Below, in pieces: positions 6,926-14,949 of a stretch of DNA of 47,501 nt. The position numbers and the translations under genes are program-made. The notes beneath the pieces were generated by a model, which was not told the DNA's origin, did no database searches, and worked only from the letters and a program-made list of their open reading frames with translations. Numbering within the stretch: the stretch's first letter is position 1; the number at the start of each line of letters is the position of its first letter. Source of the stretch: Deltaproteobacteria bacterium (lineage in GTDB: Bacteria; Myxococcota; B64-G9); assembly GCA_019314375.1 (NCBI GenBank), contig JAFCZJ010000018.1, positions 1 through 47,501 of the forward strand, in the 5' to 3' direction.

Positions 6926-8248
6926 ATGGAGCTACAGAGATCAATAGAAAAAGACCTTCTTGCGTGGAAAACGTCCAATCCTCGCAAGCCATTGATACTC
7001 AAAGGCGCACGCCAGACCGGGAAAACATTCTCACTCAATGTTTTTGGCAAAGGCTATTTTAGTCGAGTACATCACCTCAACTTTCAGAAAAACAAAGAGC
7101 TACGCAGTATTTTTGATGGTTCTCTCGATCCCGAGCGCTTGATCGAATCGATTGAATTTGTGCTTGATTGCTCGATTGATCAGGTGGCCGACCTGCTTTT
7201 TCTTGACGAGATACAGGATTGTCCCGCGGCCATCACCTCCCTGAAGTATTTCCATGAAGACATGTCGCATATGGCGATCTGCGCGGCTGGCTCGCTCCTT
7301 GGCGTGACGCAGCCTGAGGTGCCTTTCCCGGTGGGTCAAGTTACATTTCTCACAATGCGGCCCCTCTCATTCGAGGAGTTCTTGCTGGCCATTGGAGAAA
7401 AACGGACATACAGCGCCCTGCGCGCCACGCGTCCGCCTGGGCCGCTTGCAGCAGTGGTTCACCATCACGCGCTTTCTCTACTCAATGAGTATTTCGTCAC
7501 CGGAGGAATGCCCGAGGTCGTTGCCAGCTACGCATTACACCGCACCGACAAGCACCGCGCCCTGGCGCAGGTACGACACATCCAAAATGACTTGATAACG
7601 GCTTCCATGGGGGATTTTTCCAAATACTCGGGCAAGGTCGATGCCACTGTCATCGCCTCACTGTTCGAGTCGATACCTGCCCAACTCGCCAGGGAGAACA
7701 AAAAATTCAAGACATCGTCGGTCATGCCGGGCGGTCGTTTTTCGAGGCTACAATCATCCATCGATTGGCTCGTCGCGGCCGGACTGGCCATACGAGTGAA
7801 GATGACGAATTCTGGGGAGCTCCCTTTCGCCGCGTTCACCAAAGAGAATGCATTCAAACTGTATCTGTACGACATTGGTATTCTCGGTGCCTTGGCCGGG
7901 CTGAGTCCCCGGGTGCTCATGACCGCATCGGAGCCTTTCGCGACTTTCAAAGGGGCATTTTGCGAGAACTTCGTGGCCCAGGAATTCCTGTATTCCGGGG
8001 TGGACTCTCTCTATTCCTGGTCCAGCAACAAAGCCGAAGTCGAATTCCTGCGTGAGGTTGAGGGAGAGGTGTTTCCGGTGGAAGTCAAGGCCGGCCTTTC
8101 GGGCAAGCTGAAGAGCTTGAAGGTTTTTCAGCAGAAATATAGATGCAAAAATCGTGTCCGTATCAGCGCACGAAATCTAGAGATCAATCACCAGGCGAAC
8201 ATGCACAGCTACCCTCTCTATCTGGCGCACCGTTTTCCCCTCAAATAG
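6926..8248 (+). CDS. AAA_14/DUF4143-family P-loop ATPase
   Basis: 440 aa. The N-terminal AAA ATPase domain has Walker A GARQTGKT (residues 27-34), Walker B LLFLDEIQ, and the family's AGSLLGV and RPLSFEEFL motifs. The C-terminal half is DUF4143, a nuclease-fold-like module with the F-KGAFCENFVAQEF and EVEFLREVEGEVFPVEVKAG motifs (E, E and VEVK resemble a PD-(D/E)xK core). These proteins are widespread, mobile and often lost or duplicated. Their role is unsettled, with proposals including DNA-related or toxin/defence-associated ATPases. The gene stands alone, preceded by a markedly A/T-rich stretch (6736-6925), and looks acquired. ATG 6926 gives the normal full length. Confidence 0.9.
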   Translation: MELQRSIEKDLLAWKTSNPRKPLILKGARQTGKTFSLNVFGKGYFSRVHHLNFQKNKELRSIFDGSLDPERLIESIEFVLDCSIDQVADLLFLDEIQDCPAAITSLKYFHEDMSHMAICAAGSLLGVTQPEVPFPVGQVTFLTMRPLSFEEFLLAIGEKRTYSALRATRPPGPLAAVVHHHALSLLNEYFVTGGMPEVVASYALHRTDKHRALAQVRHIQNDLITASMGDFSKYSGKVDATVIASLFESIPAQLARENKKFKTSSVMPGGRFSRLQSSIDWLVAAGLAIRVKMTNSGELPFAAFTKENAFKLYLYDIGILGALAGLSPRVLMTASEPFATFKGAFCENFVAQEFLYSGVDSLYSWSSNKAEVEFLREVEGEVFPVEVKAGLSGKLKSLKVFQQKYRCKNRVRISARNLEINHQANMHSYPLYLAHRFPLK

Positions 8249-8319
8249 ACGGCTGCGATGAAGAGGCGACCTTCGGTCGTTTTGTTTGGGCCAGTCTGTA
8301 GAGTTTGCGATACCGAACC

Positions 8320-8351
8320 AAAGAAAACGGGCACCGGAGAACCGGTGCCCG
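8320..8351 (-). terminator. Rho-independent terminator of tRNA-Leu
   Basis: On the minus strand a perfect 10-bp stem (CGGGCACCGG / CCGGTGCCCG, at 8342-8351 and 8328-8337) with a 4-base loop is followed by TTTTCTTT (8327-8320). It begins 9 bases after the tRNA 3' end. The plus-strand side lacks a T-run, so it works for the tRNA and not for the AAA ATPase gene. Confidence 0.9.
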
Positions 8352-8360
8352 TCTTGCGAG

Positions 8361-8444
8361 TGCCGAGGAAAGGACTCGAACCTTCACGAAGTTGCCCTCA
8401 CTAGACCCTGAATCTAGCGCGTCTACCAATTCCGCCACCTCGGC
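8361..8444 (-). tRNA. tRNA-Leu (anticodon CAG)
   Basis: On the minus strand the 84-base gene opens with GCCGAGG and closes with CCTCGGC plus discriminator A, forming the 7-bp acceptor stem. The D-arm contains AATTGGTAGAC. The anticodon arm is CTAGA-TTCAGGG-TCTAG, putting CAG at the anticodon. There is a long variable arm (GTGAGGGCAACTTCGTG), as expected of a class II tRNA, and the T-loop is TTCGAGT. The 3' CCA is not encoded (CT follows the discriminator), so a CCA-adding enzyme is needed. It is a single-gene unit with its own promoter and terminator. Confidence 0.97.
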
Positions 8445-8491
8445 ACATCACGCTTTACAGGGCAACTTTAAAACCCTTGTTACGGCCGGCG

Positions 8492-8520
8492 AAATTACTT
8501 AATTCGGGATACCAAGTCAA
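8492..8520 (-). promoter_or_regulatory. Candidate sigma-70-type promoter of tRNA-Leu
   Basis: Minus strand: -35 TTGACT (8520-8515), 17-base spacer, -10 TAATTT (8497-8492). Transcription would start near 8485, giving a 5' leader of about 40 bases before the tRNA. The match is good, but this is prediction from the sequence only. Confidence 0.5.
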
Positions 8521-8561
8521 GAACTTTCGACTTTTGGGGGTGCGGCCGGTAGCATGCGCGG

Positions 8562-9668
8562 ATGCTTTGTCGTTTGCGCTATCTTTGTTTGGCTTGGTCT
8601 CTTTTGATTTCTTGCCTGGCAGCCGAGGTCGGGGCGCTTGAGGAGGGGGCCCGACGAGAACAAGTGCGCGAGGCCATGTGGCTGGGCATGGATTACATGA
8701 TTCGTTCGGCTTTGGACCCTGGAAACTTTGAGGAATACGCTTCGGATTATCTGTTTTTCTTTGCCGACGTGGTGCGCTTGCCGGATCCTTGGATTCAGGG
8801 GGAGGCGCGCAGGGTGGGTCGTGAGTTGGGGGATAAGTACCTGAGTGAGTACTTCACGCTGGATTCGGCCGATGAGGTGGTGGACGCGGCCAGCGCTTTG
8901 TATTCCCTGGAGCAACTGGGCATGGATGTTCAATTGCCCATGATCATGCTCAGAGAGGCCGCGGGCTTGTTTGGAGAGGCGGATTACCTGGGCTTTGATC
9001 CGAGCTTTGGCGAAGCACCGAATTTGGACGAGTTCATCGATTTGGTCATCGGCTTTCATTTCAGTGATCGGATAGATCTGGGGCGGGATTTGGGCGTGAC
9101 CTATGCCGAGGTGCTGCATTACCTGCCCTCGGTGGTCTATTCGTCCTTTGAAGACGACGACTCGGATCGCTTCATCGATCAGAACAACCTGGTGACTCAT
9201 CTGTTCTATACGCTGTCCGGCTACGCCAGCTGGAACATCGATGCCGCCTTGCTGCCCCGAGAGACGGCCTACATCCGCCGGCATATGGACCTGGCTCTGA
9301 GTTGGGTCGATCCGGAAACCCTGGCTGAGTACATCGACAGCTTGAAGCTCACGGGCGAAGATGAATCGAATTCGGACATCGCCCACGGCGTGGATCTTCT
9401 CTTGGCCATTCAAAAGGCCGACGGGCGCTGGGAACCGCTTTGTCCTGAAGATGAGTATGATCGTTATCACGCTACATGGTGCGTCATGGACGCGCTCAGA
9501 GACTATGTTTTGGACGGCCCCGACGCCATGCCCGACCCACGCACGGAGGCGTTGTTGCGGCGCTGGGCCGCGCAACTGGCCCTGGGTCGGCCCATGAGCG
9601 ATGGACTGCGCATCGCCCCGGACAGGTCCATAGACCAGGCATGGGCGGAAGCAATCGCCGCTTACTGA
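8562..9668 (+). CDS. Secreted protein with prenyltransferase/squalene-cyclase-like toroid repeat
   Basis: 368 aa. The N-terminus (RYLCLAWSLLISCLAAEVGA) is a signal peptide with cleavage likely near residue 20-25. The body is strongly helical and acidic. Near the C-terminus, GVDLLLAIQKADGRWEPL followed by YDRYHATWCVMDALRDY resembles one repeat of the alpha/alpha-toroid seen in squalene cyclases and prenyltransferase beta-subunits (Q-x-DG-x-W, then H/W-T-x-x-A-L). No catalytic DxDD motif is seen, so an enzymatic call is not supported. No strong ribosome binding site precedes ATG 8562. The stop overlaps the end of the oppositely oriented Cys-rich gene by 7 bases. Confidence 0.7.
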   Translation: MLCRLRYLCLAWSLLISCLAAEVGALEEGARREQVREAMWLGMDYMIRSALDPGNFEEYASDYLFFFADVVRLPDPWIQGEARRVGRELGDKYLSEYFTLDSADEVVDAASALYSLEQLGMDVQLPMIMLREAAGLFGEADYLGFDPSFGEAPNLDEFIDLVIGFHFSDRIDLGRDLGVTYAEVLHYLPSVVYSSFEDDDSDRFIDQNNLVTHLFYTLSGYASWNIDAALLPRETAYIRRHMDLALSWVDPETLAEYIDSLKLTGEDESNSDIAHGVDLLLAIQKADGRWEPLCPEDEYDRYHATWCVMDALRDYVLDGPDAMPDPRTEALLRRWAAQLALGRPMSDGLRIAPDRSIDQAWAEAIAAY

Positions 9669-11260
9669 CAGATGGTCAAGGCCAGGTTGTTATCGTCTTC
9701 GATCATGGAACAGCGCATGGGGCTGGGGCAGTCGGCGTCGGTGCAACAAAGATCCGTACAGCTGCCGTTCAGGCACATGCCGCTTCGGCAGGCCGTGTCG
9801 CCGGTGCAAGCTGAACCCACAGGCAGGCTGCCGGTCCAGTCGTTGGGCACGCAGCCCTTGGCGAAGCCCGGGGCGTAGGGGTCCGAGCTCTGGATGCGTC
9901 CGCAAGACCAGCCCGCGGGGCAGTCCCGGCTGGCGCAGCATCCGCCCGAACAGACGTAGTAGCCCGCAAGACAGACATTAAAAGCGCAGTAATAGTCTGA
10001 ATCGCAGTTCGAGCCCATGGGGTAAAGCCCCGGATCCGGGAAACAGTATGAGCGCATGATGCCTGTTTCCGTGTTGACCCGGCAGATGGAGCCCGCGATT
10101 CGGTTGCAATCGTTGTTGGTGGTGCAATCGGAAGTGCAAATGCCCAGGTTGGTGTGGCAGATGACGCTGTGGCAGTAGGGGTTGAATACGGCCTCGCCAG
10201 AACAGGCCTGGCCATATTCGCCGGAGCCGACGTTCACATTTATGCCCAAGAGTTGGCTGTAAAGGCCTTCTTCCAGGCAGTACCAGGCGGAGGTGATCTC
10301 GACGCAGGTGTGATTGGGTGCGCAGCCGGCCGAGGAGCGGCAGGGGCTCAGGCAGACGGCCGGTTCGGTGATGGGCACGCAGTTGGCGCTGTCGCAATCG
10401 GCGTTGGCCACGCAGGCCGAGCCGTCGGGTACTTGTCCCGGGATGGCCTCACACTGGCCGCTGCCCTGATCGCAGCGGTATCCGTCCGGGCACTGCTCGT
10501 CGTCGGTGCAGCCCGAGGGAGGCAGGCAGGCGCCGCTTGTTGTTTCGCAGACCGTGCCCGTGGGACAGTCCGCGTCGTTGCGACAACCCGTTTTGCAGGT
10601 CCCGCTGCCCGTGTCGCACCAGGAGCCGGCCGGGCAATCACTGTCCAAGGTGCATCCGGCGCTCACGTTGCGACAGAATCCGGTGACCCGATCGCAGATC
10701 TGACCGAGGCCGCAGTCGGCGTCGTTCATGCAACCGCCTGCCCGGCAGACGCCGGCCACCGGGTCGCAGCGTTGGCCTGCGATGCAGTCGGCGTCGGAAG
10801 TGCATTGCGGACCGCCGGCCGAACAGGTGGCTGTGGCCGGATCACAGACCTGCCCGGGACCGCAGTCGATGTCGATGATGCATTCTAAGGCCACGCACTG
10901 GCCCAGAGCCAGATCACAGCGTGAACCTTCAGGGCAGTCGAAGTTGGAACTACACAGGGGCTGCACGGGGCGACAGTCGCCTGAGAGTTGATGGCAGATA
11001 AAACCCTCCGGGCATTCTTCGTCGCTTGAGCAGGCCGGCTCGTCGCTGCAGAGGCCGCCTCGGCAGCGTTCCCCCGTGCGGCATTGCATGTCCAAGGAAC
11101 AAGGTCGCGGCCGGCCGTCGTCGGGAATACAGCGGGCGTCTTCGCAGACCATGTCGTCGGGGCAGTTGTAATGCTGCTCGCAGGGGATGTAGGTCTCCTG
11201 GCAGGCCGAAGACGCCAGCAAGAGCAAACTCGCCAGGCCTAATTTTGCGAGGCAGGACAT
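9662..11260 (-). CDS. Cys-rich lipoprotein with Dickkopf-like repeats
   Basis: 532 aa from ATG 11260. The signal peptide ends in lipobox LLLASSAC. The mature protein is built of about ten repeats of a disulfide-rich unit of the form C-x(2)D-x-DC-P-x-G-x-x-CD-x(5)-G-x-C (for example CTLDSDCPAGSWCDTGSGTC). A longer Cys-rich region follows, with CCASRDCPAGWSC and a repeat-like end, CCTDADCPSPMRC. Such repeats are common in surface or secreted proteins of Myxococcota and probably form a rigid extracellular stalk or adhesive surface. A longer frame upstream to 11416 would bury the signal peptide, so 11260 is preferred. It is divergent from the FadL-like gene, with a 112-base shared promoter region. 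Confidence 0.85.
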   Translation of the reverse strand: MSCLAKLGLASLLLLASSACQETYIPCEQHYNCPDDMVCEDARCIPDDGRPRPCSLDMQCRTGERCRGGLCSDEPACSSDEECPEGFICHQLSGDCRPVQPLCSSNFDCPEGSRCDLALGQCVALECIIDIDCGPGQVCDPATATCSAGGPQCTSDADCIAGQRCDPVAGVCRAGGCMNDADCGLGQICDRVTGFCRNVSAGCTLDSDCPAGSWCDTGSGTCKTGCRNDADCPTGTVCETTSGACLPPSGCTDDEQCPDGYRCDQGSGQCEAIPGQVPDGSACVANADCDSANCVPITEPAVCLSPCRSSAGCAPNHTCVEITSAWYCLEEGLYSQLLGINVNVGSGEYGQACSGEAVFNPYCHSVICHTNLGICTSDCTTNNDCNRIAGSICRVNTETGIMRSYCFPDPGLYPMGSNCDSDYYCAFNVCLAGYYVCSGGCCASRDCPAGWSCGRIQSSDPYAPGFAKGCVPNDWTGSLPVGSACTGDTACRSGMCLNGSCTDLCCTDADCPSPMRCSMIEDDNNLALTICQ

Positions 11261-11302
11261 GAGACCATGGTAGCTCGAACGCGCTTGGGTTCCAAGGCCA
11301 GA

Positions 11303-11331
11303 TTGACAGGCCCAAACAGCCGACATACTTT
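11303..11331 (+). promoter_or_regulatory. Sigma-70-type promoter of the FadL-like gene
   Basis: TTGACA (11303-11308), 17-base spacer, TACTTT (11326-11331). The consensus -35 and ideal spacing make this the best housekeeping promoter seen here. The start would be near 11338, about 35 bases before ATG 11373. Confidence 0.7.
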
Positions 11332-11372
11332 CCTCCTGGTCGTAACCCCATCTGGAGAGAGGACCCTCGTTG

Positions 11373-12809
11373 ATGCGACGTACACTTATGCTGCTCATGG
11401 GCCTGTTGATGTGCACGCCGGTCGTCGGTGCCCGGGATCTGAATCGACAGAATTACCTGGTGGGAGAGAAAGCCTCGGGCATGGGCGGCGCCTTCAGCGC
11501 CATGGTGGGCGATGCCGCCAGTCTTTATTACAACCCGGCGGGGCTTGCCGGCATGAAACGCAGGGGCCTGAGCCTGAGCGCCAGCGTTTATCAGGTCCAT
11601 TGGGAGCACTACGACAAACTGCTGGATGTGGATGTGGGCCTTCGCACCGACATGGACAGCCAGACCTTTTCCACCTTTCCCTCTTCCGTCGTCTACACCC
11701 TGCCGCTGACGGAAATGAAGGACCCGGAAGCCTTTCACCATGTCCTGGCGGTCGGCGTCATCGTGCCCGACTACGACAAGTTCGAACACGTCATCGATCA
11801 GTCCATCGGTCTCTATCCCTTCGAGCTCAAGGGCAGTTTCACCGGGGAGGACATGACCTACTGGGTTGGGGCGGCATACGCGGCCAGCCTTTTTGGTAGA
11901 TTGCGCCTGGGACTTAGCGTGTTCATGCTGGCGCATTTGAGCGATCTGTCCGGCAACCTGGGCATGAAGATGGCGGTCATTGATGAGTCCACCCTGGAAA
12001 CCATTTATGCCTATTCCAACGTGAGCATGGATCGTTCGGCCATTTCCTTGACCATGCTGTCCCAGATGGGCCTGCAGTTTGATATCACCCCAAATCTTTG
12101 CGTGGGCCTGACTCTTCGCTCGCCCACCTTCGGTCGATTTAATTCCTATGTGAACATGCTGCAACTGGCCAGCAGCCACATGGAAGATGCAGACGGCAAC
12201 CCGGTGGTGACCGAGGAATTGTCAGGCTATTCAGACCGCATCGAGACCGACGATGTCACCATGGAGAAAAAGCTGCCCTTGATGATCGGTCTGGGCCTGG
12301 CATACCGGGTGCCCGACTCCTGGGCCCTGGGTCTGGACCTGCGCTTTCATCTGCCTCAAGACGAGTATTTGCTCTTCAGCGGCCCCAGCGTCTATCCGGT
12401 CACGCCCATGGGCGAAGTGATCCTGGATCCGGATCGGGCCCTCGACGCGGACGAGCGGCGGCAGCATACTTGGTTGCTGAATGCCAGCCTGGGGGCCGAA
12501 GTAAAACTGTCTGAGAGTTGGAGCATTCGGGCCGGCGCTTTCACCAACTTTTCCGTGGTGGACATGGACTACTACGACAGGCCGGACCGACGCTTAGACG
12601 CCCTGCTTTTGCCCCGCATGATGTCTTTCGGTGCCAGCTTGGGTTTGGGGCGCAGGCAGGAAAACTCCAGCAACAGCATCATCATCACCTATGTCTATGG
12701 CAGCGGCGAAAGCTACAGCATCAATGAAATATTCGGGCTGCCGGCCGCGCATATCGAAGTGCAAGCCCATACCCTGACCCTGAGTCTGGCTGGGACGGCG
12801 GATTTTTGA
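11373..12809 (+). CDS. OmpP1/FadL-family outer membrane transporter
   Basis: 478 aa outer membrane beta-barrel. The signal peptide (LMLLMGLLMCTPVVGA) is followed by the family's N-terminal hatch motif GMGGAFSAMVGDAASLYYNPAGLA, here split by a few changes but clear (GMGG, NPAGL). The rest alternates amphipathic strands with polar loops and ends in an aromatic residue (TLSLAGTADF), as barrel proteins do. FadL proteins take up long-chain fatty acids or other hydrophobic compounds. A hydrolase gene lies 31 bases downstream, consistent with but not proving lipid use. TTG 11370 immediately before the ATG could also start translation (GAGAGG at 11357-11362 lies between 7 and 10 bases upstream). Confidence 0.9.
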   Translation: MRRTLMLLMGLLMCTPVVGARDLNRQNYLVGEKASGMGGAFSAMVGDAASLYYNPAGLAGMKRRGLSLSASVYQVHWEHYDKLLDVDVGLRTDMDSQTFSTFPSSVVYTLPLTEMKDPEAFHHVLAVGVIVPDYDKFEHVIDQSIGLYPFELKGSFTGEDMTYWVGAAYAASLFGRLRLGLSVFMLAHLSDLSGNLGMKMAVIDESTLETIYAYSNVSMDRSAISLTMLSQMGLQFDITPNLCVGLTLRSPTFGRFNSYVNMLQLASSHMEDADGNPVVTEELSGYSDRIETDDVTMEKKLPLMIGLGLAYRVPDSWALGLDLRFHLPQDEYLLFSGPSVYPVTPMGEVILDPDRALDADERRQHTWLLNASLGAEVKLSESWSIRAGAFTNFSVVDMDYYDRPDRRLDALLLPRMMSFGASLGLGRRQENSSNSIIITYVYGSGESYSINEIFGLPAAHIEVQAHTLTLSLAGTADF

Positions 12810-12840
12810 CGCCGGATTTTCTGATGAGAAGGGAGACGCC

Positions 12841-13617
12841 ATGAACAAGGAACGCAGACTGGAGATTCCCCTGGCTTCCGGCATGAAACTGGCGGGGGTG
12901 TTGCACATACCTGACGATAGGCCTAAAGGCGAGCCGACAGCCGGCGTGCTCATTTGTCACGGCATGCTGTCTTACAAAGACAGCCCCAAGCATTTGGGTC
13001 TTGCGAGGCAATTGGCTGAGAAGGGCCTGGCCGTGCTGAGATTCGATTTTCAGGGCAGGGGAGACAGCCCGGGGGACTTGATGGGCCTGAGCTTTACCAG
13101 GCAGGTCATAGAAGCCCGCGCTGCCCTGGAAACCTTGCGGCGCGAGACCGGCGTGGAGCGTTTCGCGCTGGTGGGCTCCAGCATGGGTGGGGCCGTGGCC
13201 ACCATCCTGGCGGCTTCGGGCCTGCGGGGCTTGGAAGCCATGGTCACCTTCGCCGCCGTGGCCCGTCCGGCCGACTTGGGCCCTCGCATGGTGGATGCGA
13301 AAGGGCTGGCGGTTTGGCGTGATCGGGGCTGGCTGGATTTCGAAGGCGAGCGGGTGGGCATCGCCTGGTTTGACGACGCGCAGGTGACGGAGGTCTTGGG
13401 CCCGGCTGCGCGGGTCTCCTGTCCCTGGCTCATTTTGCACGGGGAGCAGGATGACGTGGTGCCGGTTGAGGAAAGTCGTGCGCTGCATGAAGCTTGTCCG
13501 GTCCACTCTCGCTTGGAGATCATCACCGGCGCGGACCATCAGTTCAACGCGCCTGAGCACTTAGCGCAAATCATGCAGCGGGCCGTGGCGTTTCTCAGCG
13601 ATGCCTTGATGCCTTGA
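12841..13617 (+). CDS. Alpha/beta hydrolase (esterase/lipase-like)
   Basis: 258 aa, no signal peptide, so cytoplasmic. The oxyanion motif is LICHGMLSYKDS, the nucleophile elbow GSSMGG (Ser of G-x-S-x-G), the acid Asp in LHGEQDDVVP and the His in TGADHQFN. The arrangement resembles the small serine hydrolases once annotated as dienelactone hydrolase or acylglycerol lipase; the substrate cannot be told. GGGAG stands 8 bases before the ATG. It follows the FadL-like gene closely and precedes an M24 peptidase, so the three may be one operon. Confidence 0.9.
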   Translation: MNKERRLEIPLASGMKLAGVLHIPDDRPKGEPTAGVLICHGMLSYKDSPKHLGLARQLAEKGLAVLRFDFQGRGDSPGDLMGLSFTRQVIEARAALETLRRETGVERFALVGSSMGGAVATILAASGLRGLEAMVTFAAVARPADLGPRMVDAKGLAVWRDRGWLDFEGERVGIAWFDDAQVTEVLGPAARVSCPWLILHGEQDDVVPVEESRALHEACPVHSRLEIITGADHQFNAPEHLAQIMQRAVAFLSDALMP

Positions 13618-13668
13618 GATGCGGGCTGGCCTGTGTGTATTCTGGGCGCATCTGACCAGGAGGAAGAT

Positions 13669-14853
13669 ATGGAATTGGAACGCATTCAAGCGGAATTGAA
13701 GAAGGCCGAGTTGGACGGCTGGTTGTTTTACGATTTTCACAACCGGGATGCCATCGCCTACCGGGTGCTGGGTCTGGATTTCGGCAAGTTCACATCCCGC
13801 CGCTGGTGGTACTACATTCCGGCCGAAGGCGAGGCGCAGAAGCTGGCCCACAAGGTGGAGCCTAGAAAGCTAGACGGCCTCCCCGGCACAAAGACGCTGT
13901 ACTTGAGCTGGAAAGAGCTACACGAGTCACTGGGGCGCATGCTTTCCGGTGCGAAACGCGTGGCCATGCAGTACTCGCCCGAAGCCTCTATCCCTTATGT
14001 CTCCACGGTGGACGGAGGGACGGTGGATCTGATCAGGGCCCAGGGTGTGGAGGTTGTCTCCTCGGCCGATCTGGTGCAGACCTTCGAGGCCATCATCGAC
14101 GAGGCCGGCTACCAGTCTCATGTCGAGGCCGGCGAGAAGATGCAGCGCATCAAGAATGAGGCTTTCGCCAAGGTAGAGGCCATGGTGAAAGCGGGTGAGC
14201 AACTCACCGAGTATGAGTTGCAGCAGTTTATTGTGGCTCGCTACGAAGAAGAAGGTTTGGATTGCATGAAGGAATTCCCCATCGTGGGCGTGGATGACCA
14301 CCCGGCCGATCCACACTTCGAGCCGACACCGGAGAACAGCCGCGTTTTGGCCCCGGGACAATGCCTGCTCATCGATCTCTGGGCCAAGTTGGCCAAGCCT
14401 GGATCCATTTTTTACGACATCACCTGGTGCGGCTATCTGGGCAAGAACCCCCCGGAAGAGTACGTGAAGATTTTCGGCGTGGTGCGGGACGCGCGTCAGG
14501 CGGCCCTGGCCTTCGTGCGGCAACGTTTCGCCAATGGCGAGGACTGCTTCGGCTACGAGGTCGACGACGCCTGTCGCAAGGTGGTGGATGAGGCTGGATA
14601 CGGCGAGTTCTTTATTCACCGCACGGGGCATTCCATCGGCGAAGAAGTACACGGCAACGGGGTGCACATCGATAACCTGGAAACCCGGGACGAGCGGCGG
14701 CTGGTGCCGGGGATCTGTTTTTCCCTCGAGCCGGGAATCTACCTGCCGGGCAAAATGGCGGTGCGTTCCGAGATCGATGTGTTCATCACCTCCGCGGGCG
14801 AGGTGGTGGTAGCCGGTGCCGAGCAGCAGGATTTAATCTTGATGGATTTCTGA
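13669..14853 (+). CDS. M24-family metallopeptidase (Xaa-Pro aminopeptidase-like)
   Basis: 394 aa cytoplasmic 'pita-bread' hydrolase. All five metal ligands are visible: Asp in LLIDLWAK, Asp in IFYDITWCGY, His in HRTGHSIGEEVHG, Glu in SLEPGIYL and Glu in RSEIDVFI. The N-terminal creatinase-like domain (DGWLFYDFHNRDAIAYRVLG) is typical of prolidases. Such enzymes bind two Mn or Co ions and release the N-terminal residue before proline, or cleave X-Pro dipeptides. ATG 13669 is chosen because AGGAGGA lies at 13658-13664; an upstream GTG at 13633 has no such support. It lies 51 bases after the hydrolase gene. Confidence 0.92.
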   Translation: MELERIQAELKKAELDGWLFYDFHNRDAIAYRVLGLDFGKFTSRRWWYYIPAEGEAQKLAHKVEPRKLDGLPGTKTLYLSWKELHESLGRMLSGAKRVAMQYSPEASIPYVSTVDGGTVDLIRAQGVEVVSSADLVQTFEAIIDEAGYQSHVEAGEKMQRIKNEAFAKVEAMVKAGEQLTEYELQQFIVARYEEEGLDCMKEFPIVGVDDHPADPHFEPTPENSRVLAPGQCLLIDLWAKLAKPGSIFYDITWCGYLGKNPPEEYVKIFGVVRDARQAALAFVRQRFANGEDCFGYEVDDACRKVVDEAGYGEFFIHRTGHSIGEEVHGNGVHIDNLETRDERRLVPGICFSLEPGIYLPGKMAVRSEIDVFITSAGEVVVAGAEQQDLILMDF

Positions 14854-14949
14854 GGGCATTGCGCCCGTTTGGGCATGCATGTTAGAAATGACCATTCTGT
14901 AGGCTCTGTAGGCTCTGTAAGCTTGTAAGGCAGCATAATGGAGGATTTC

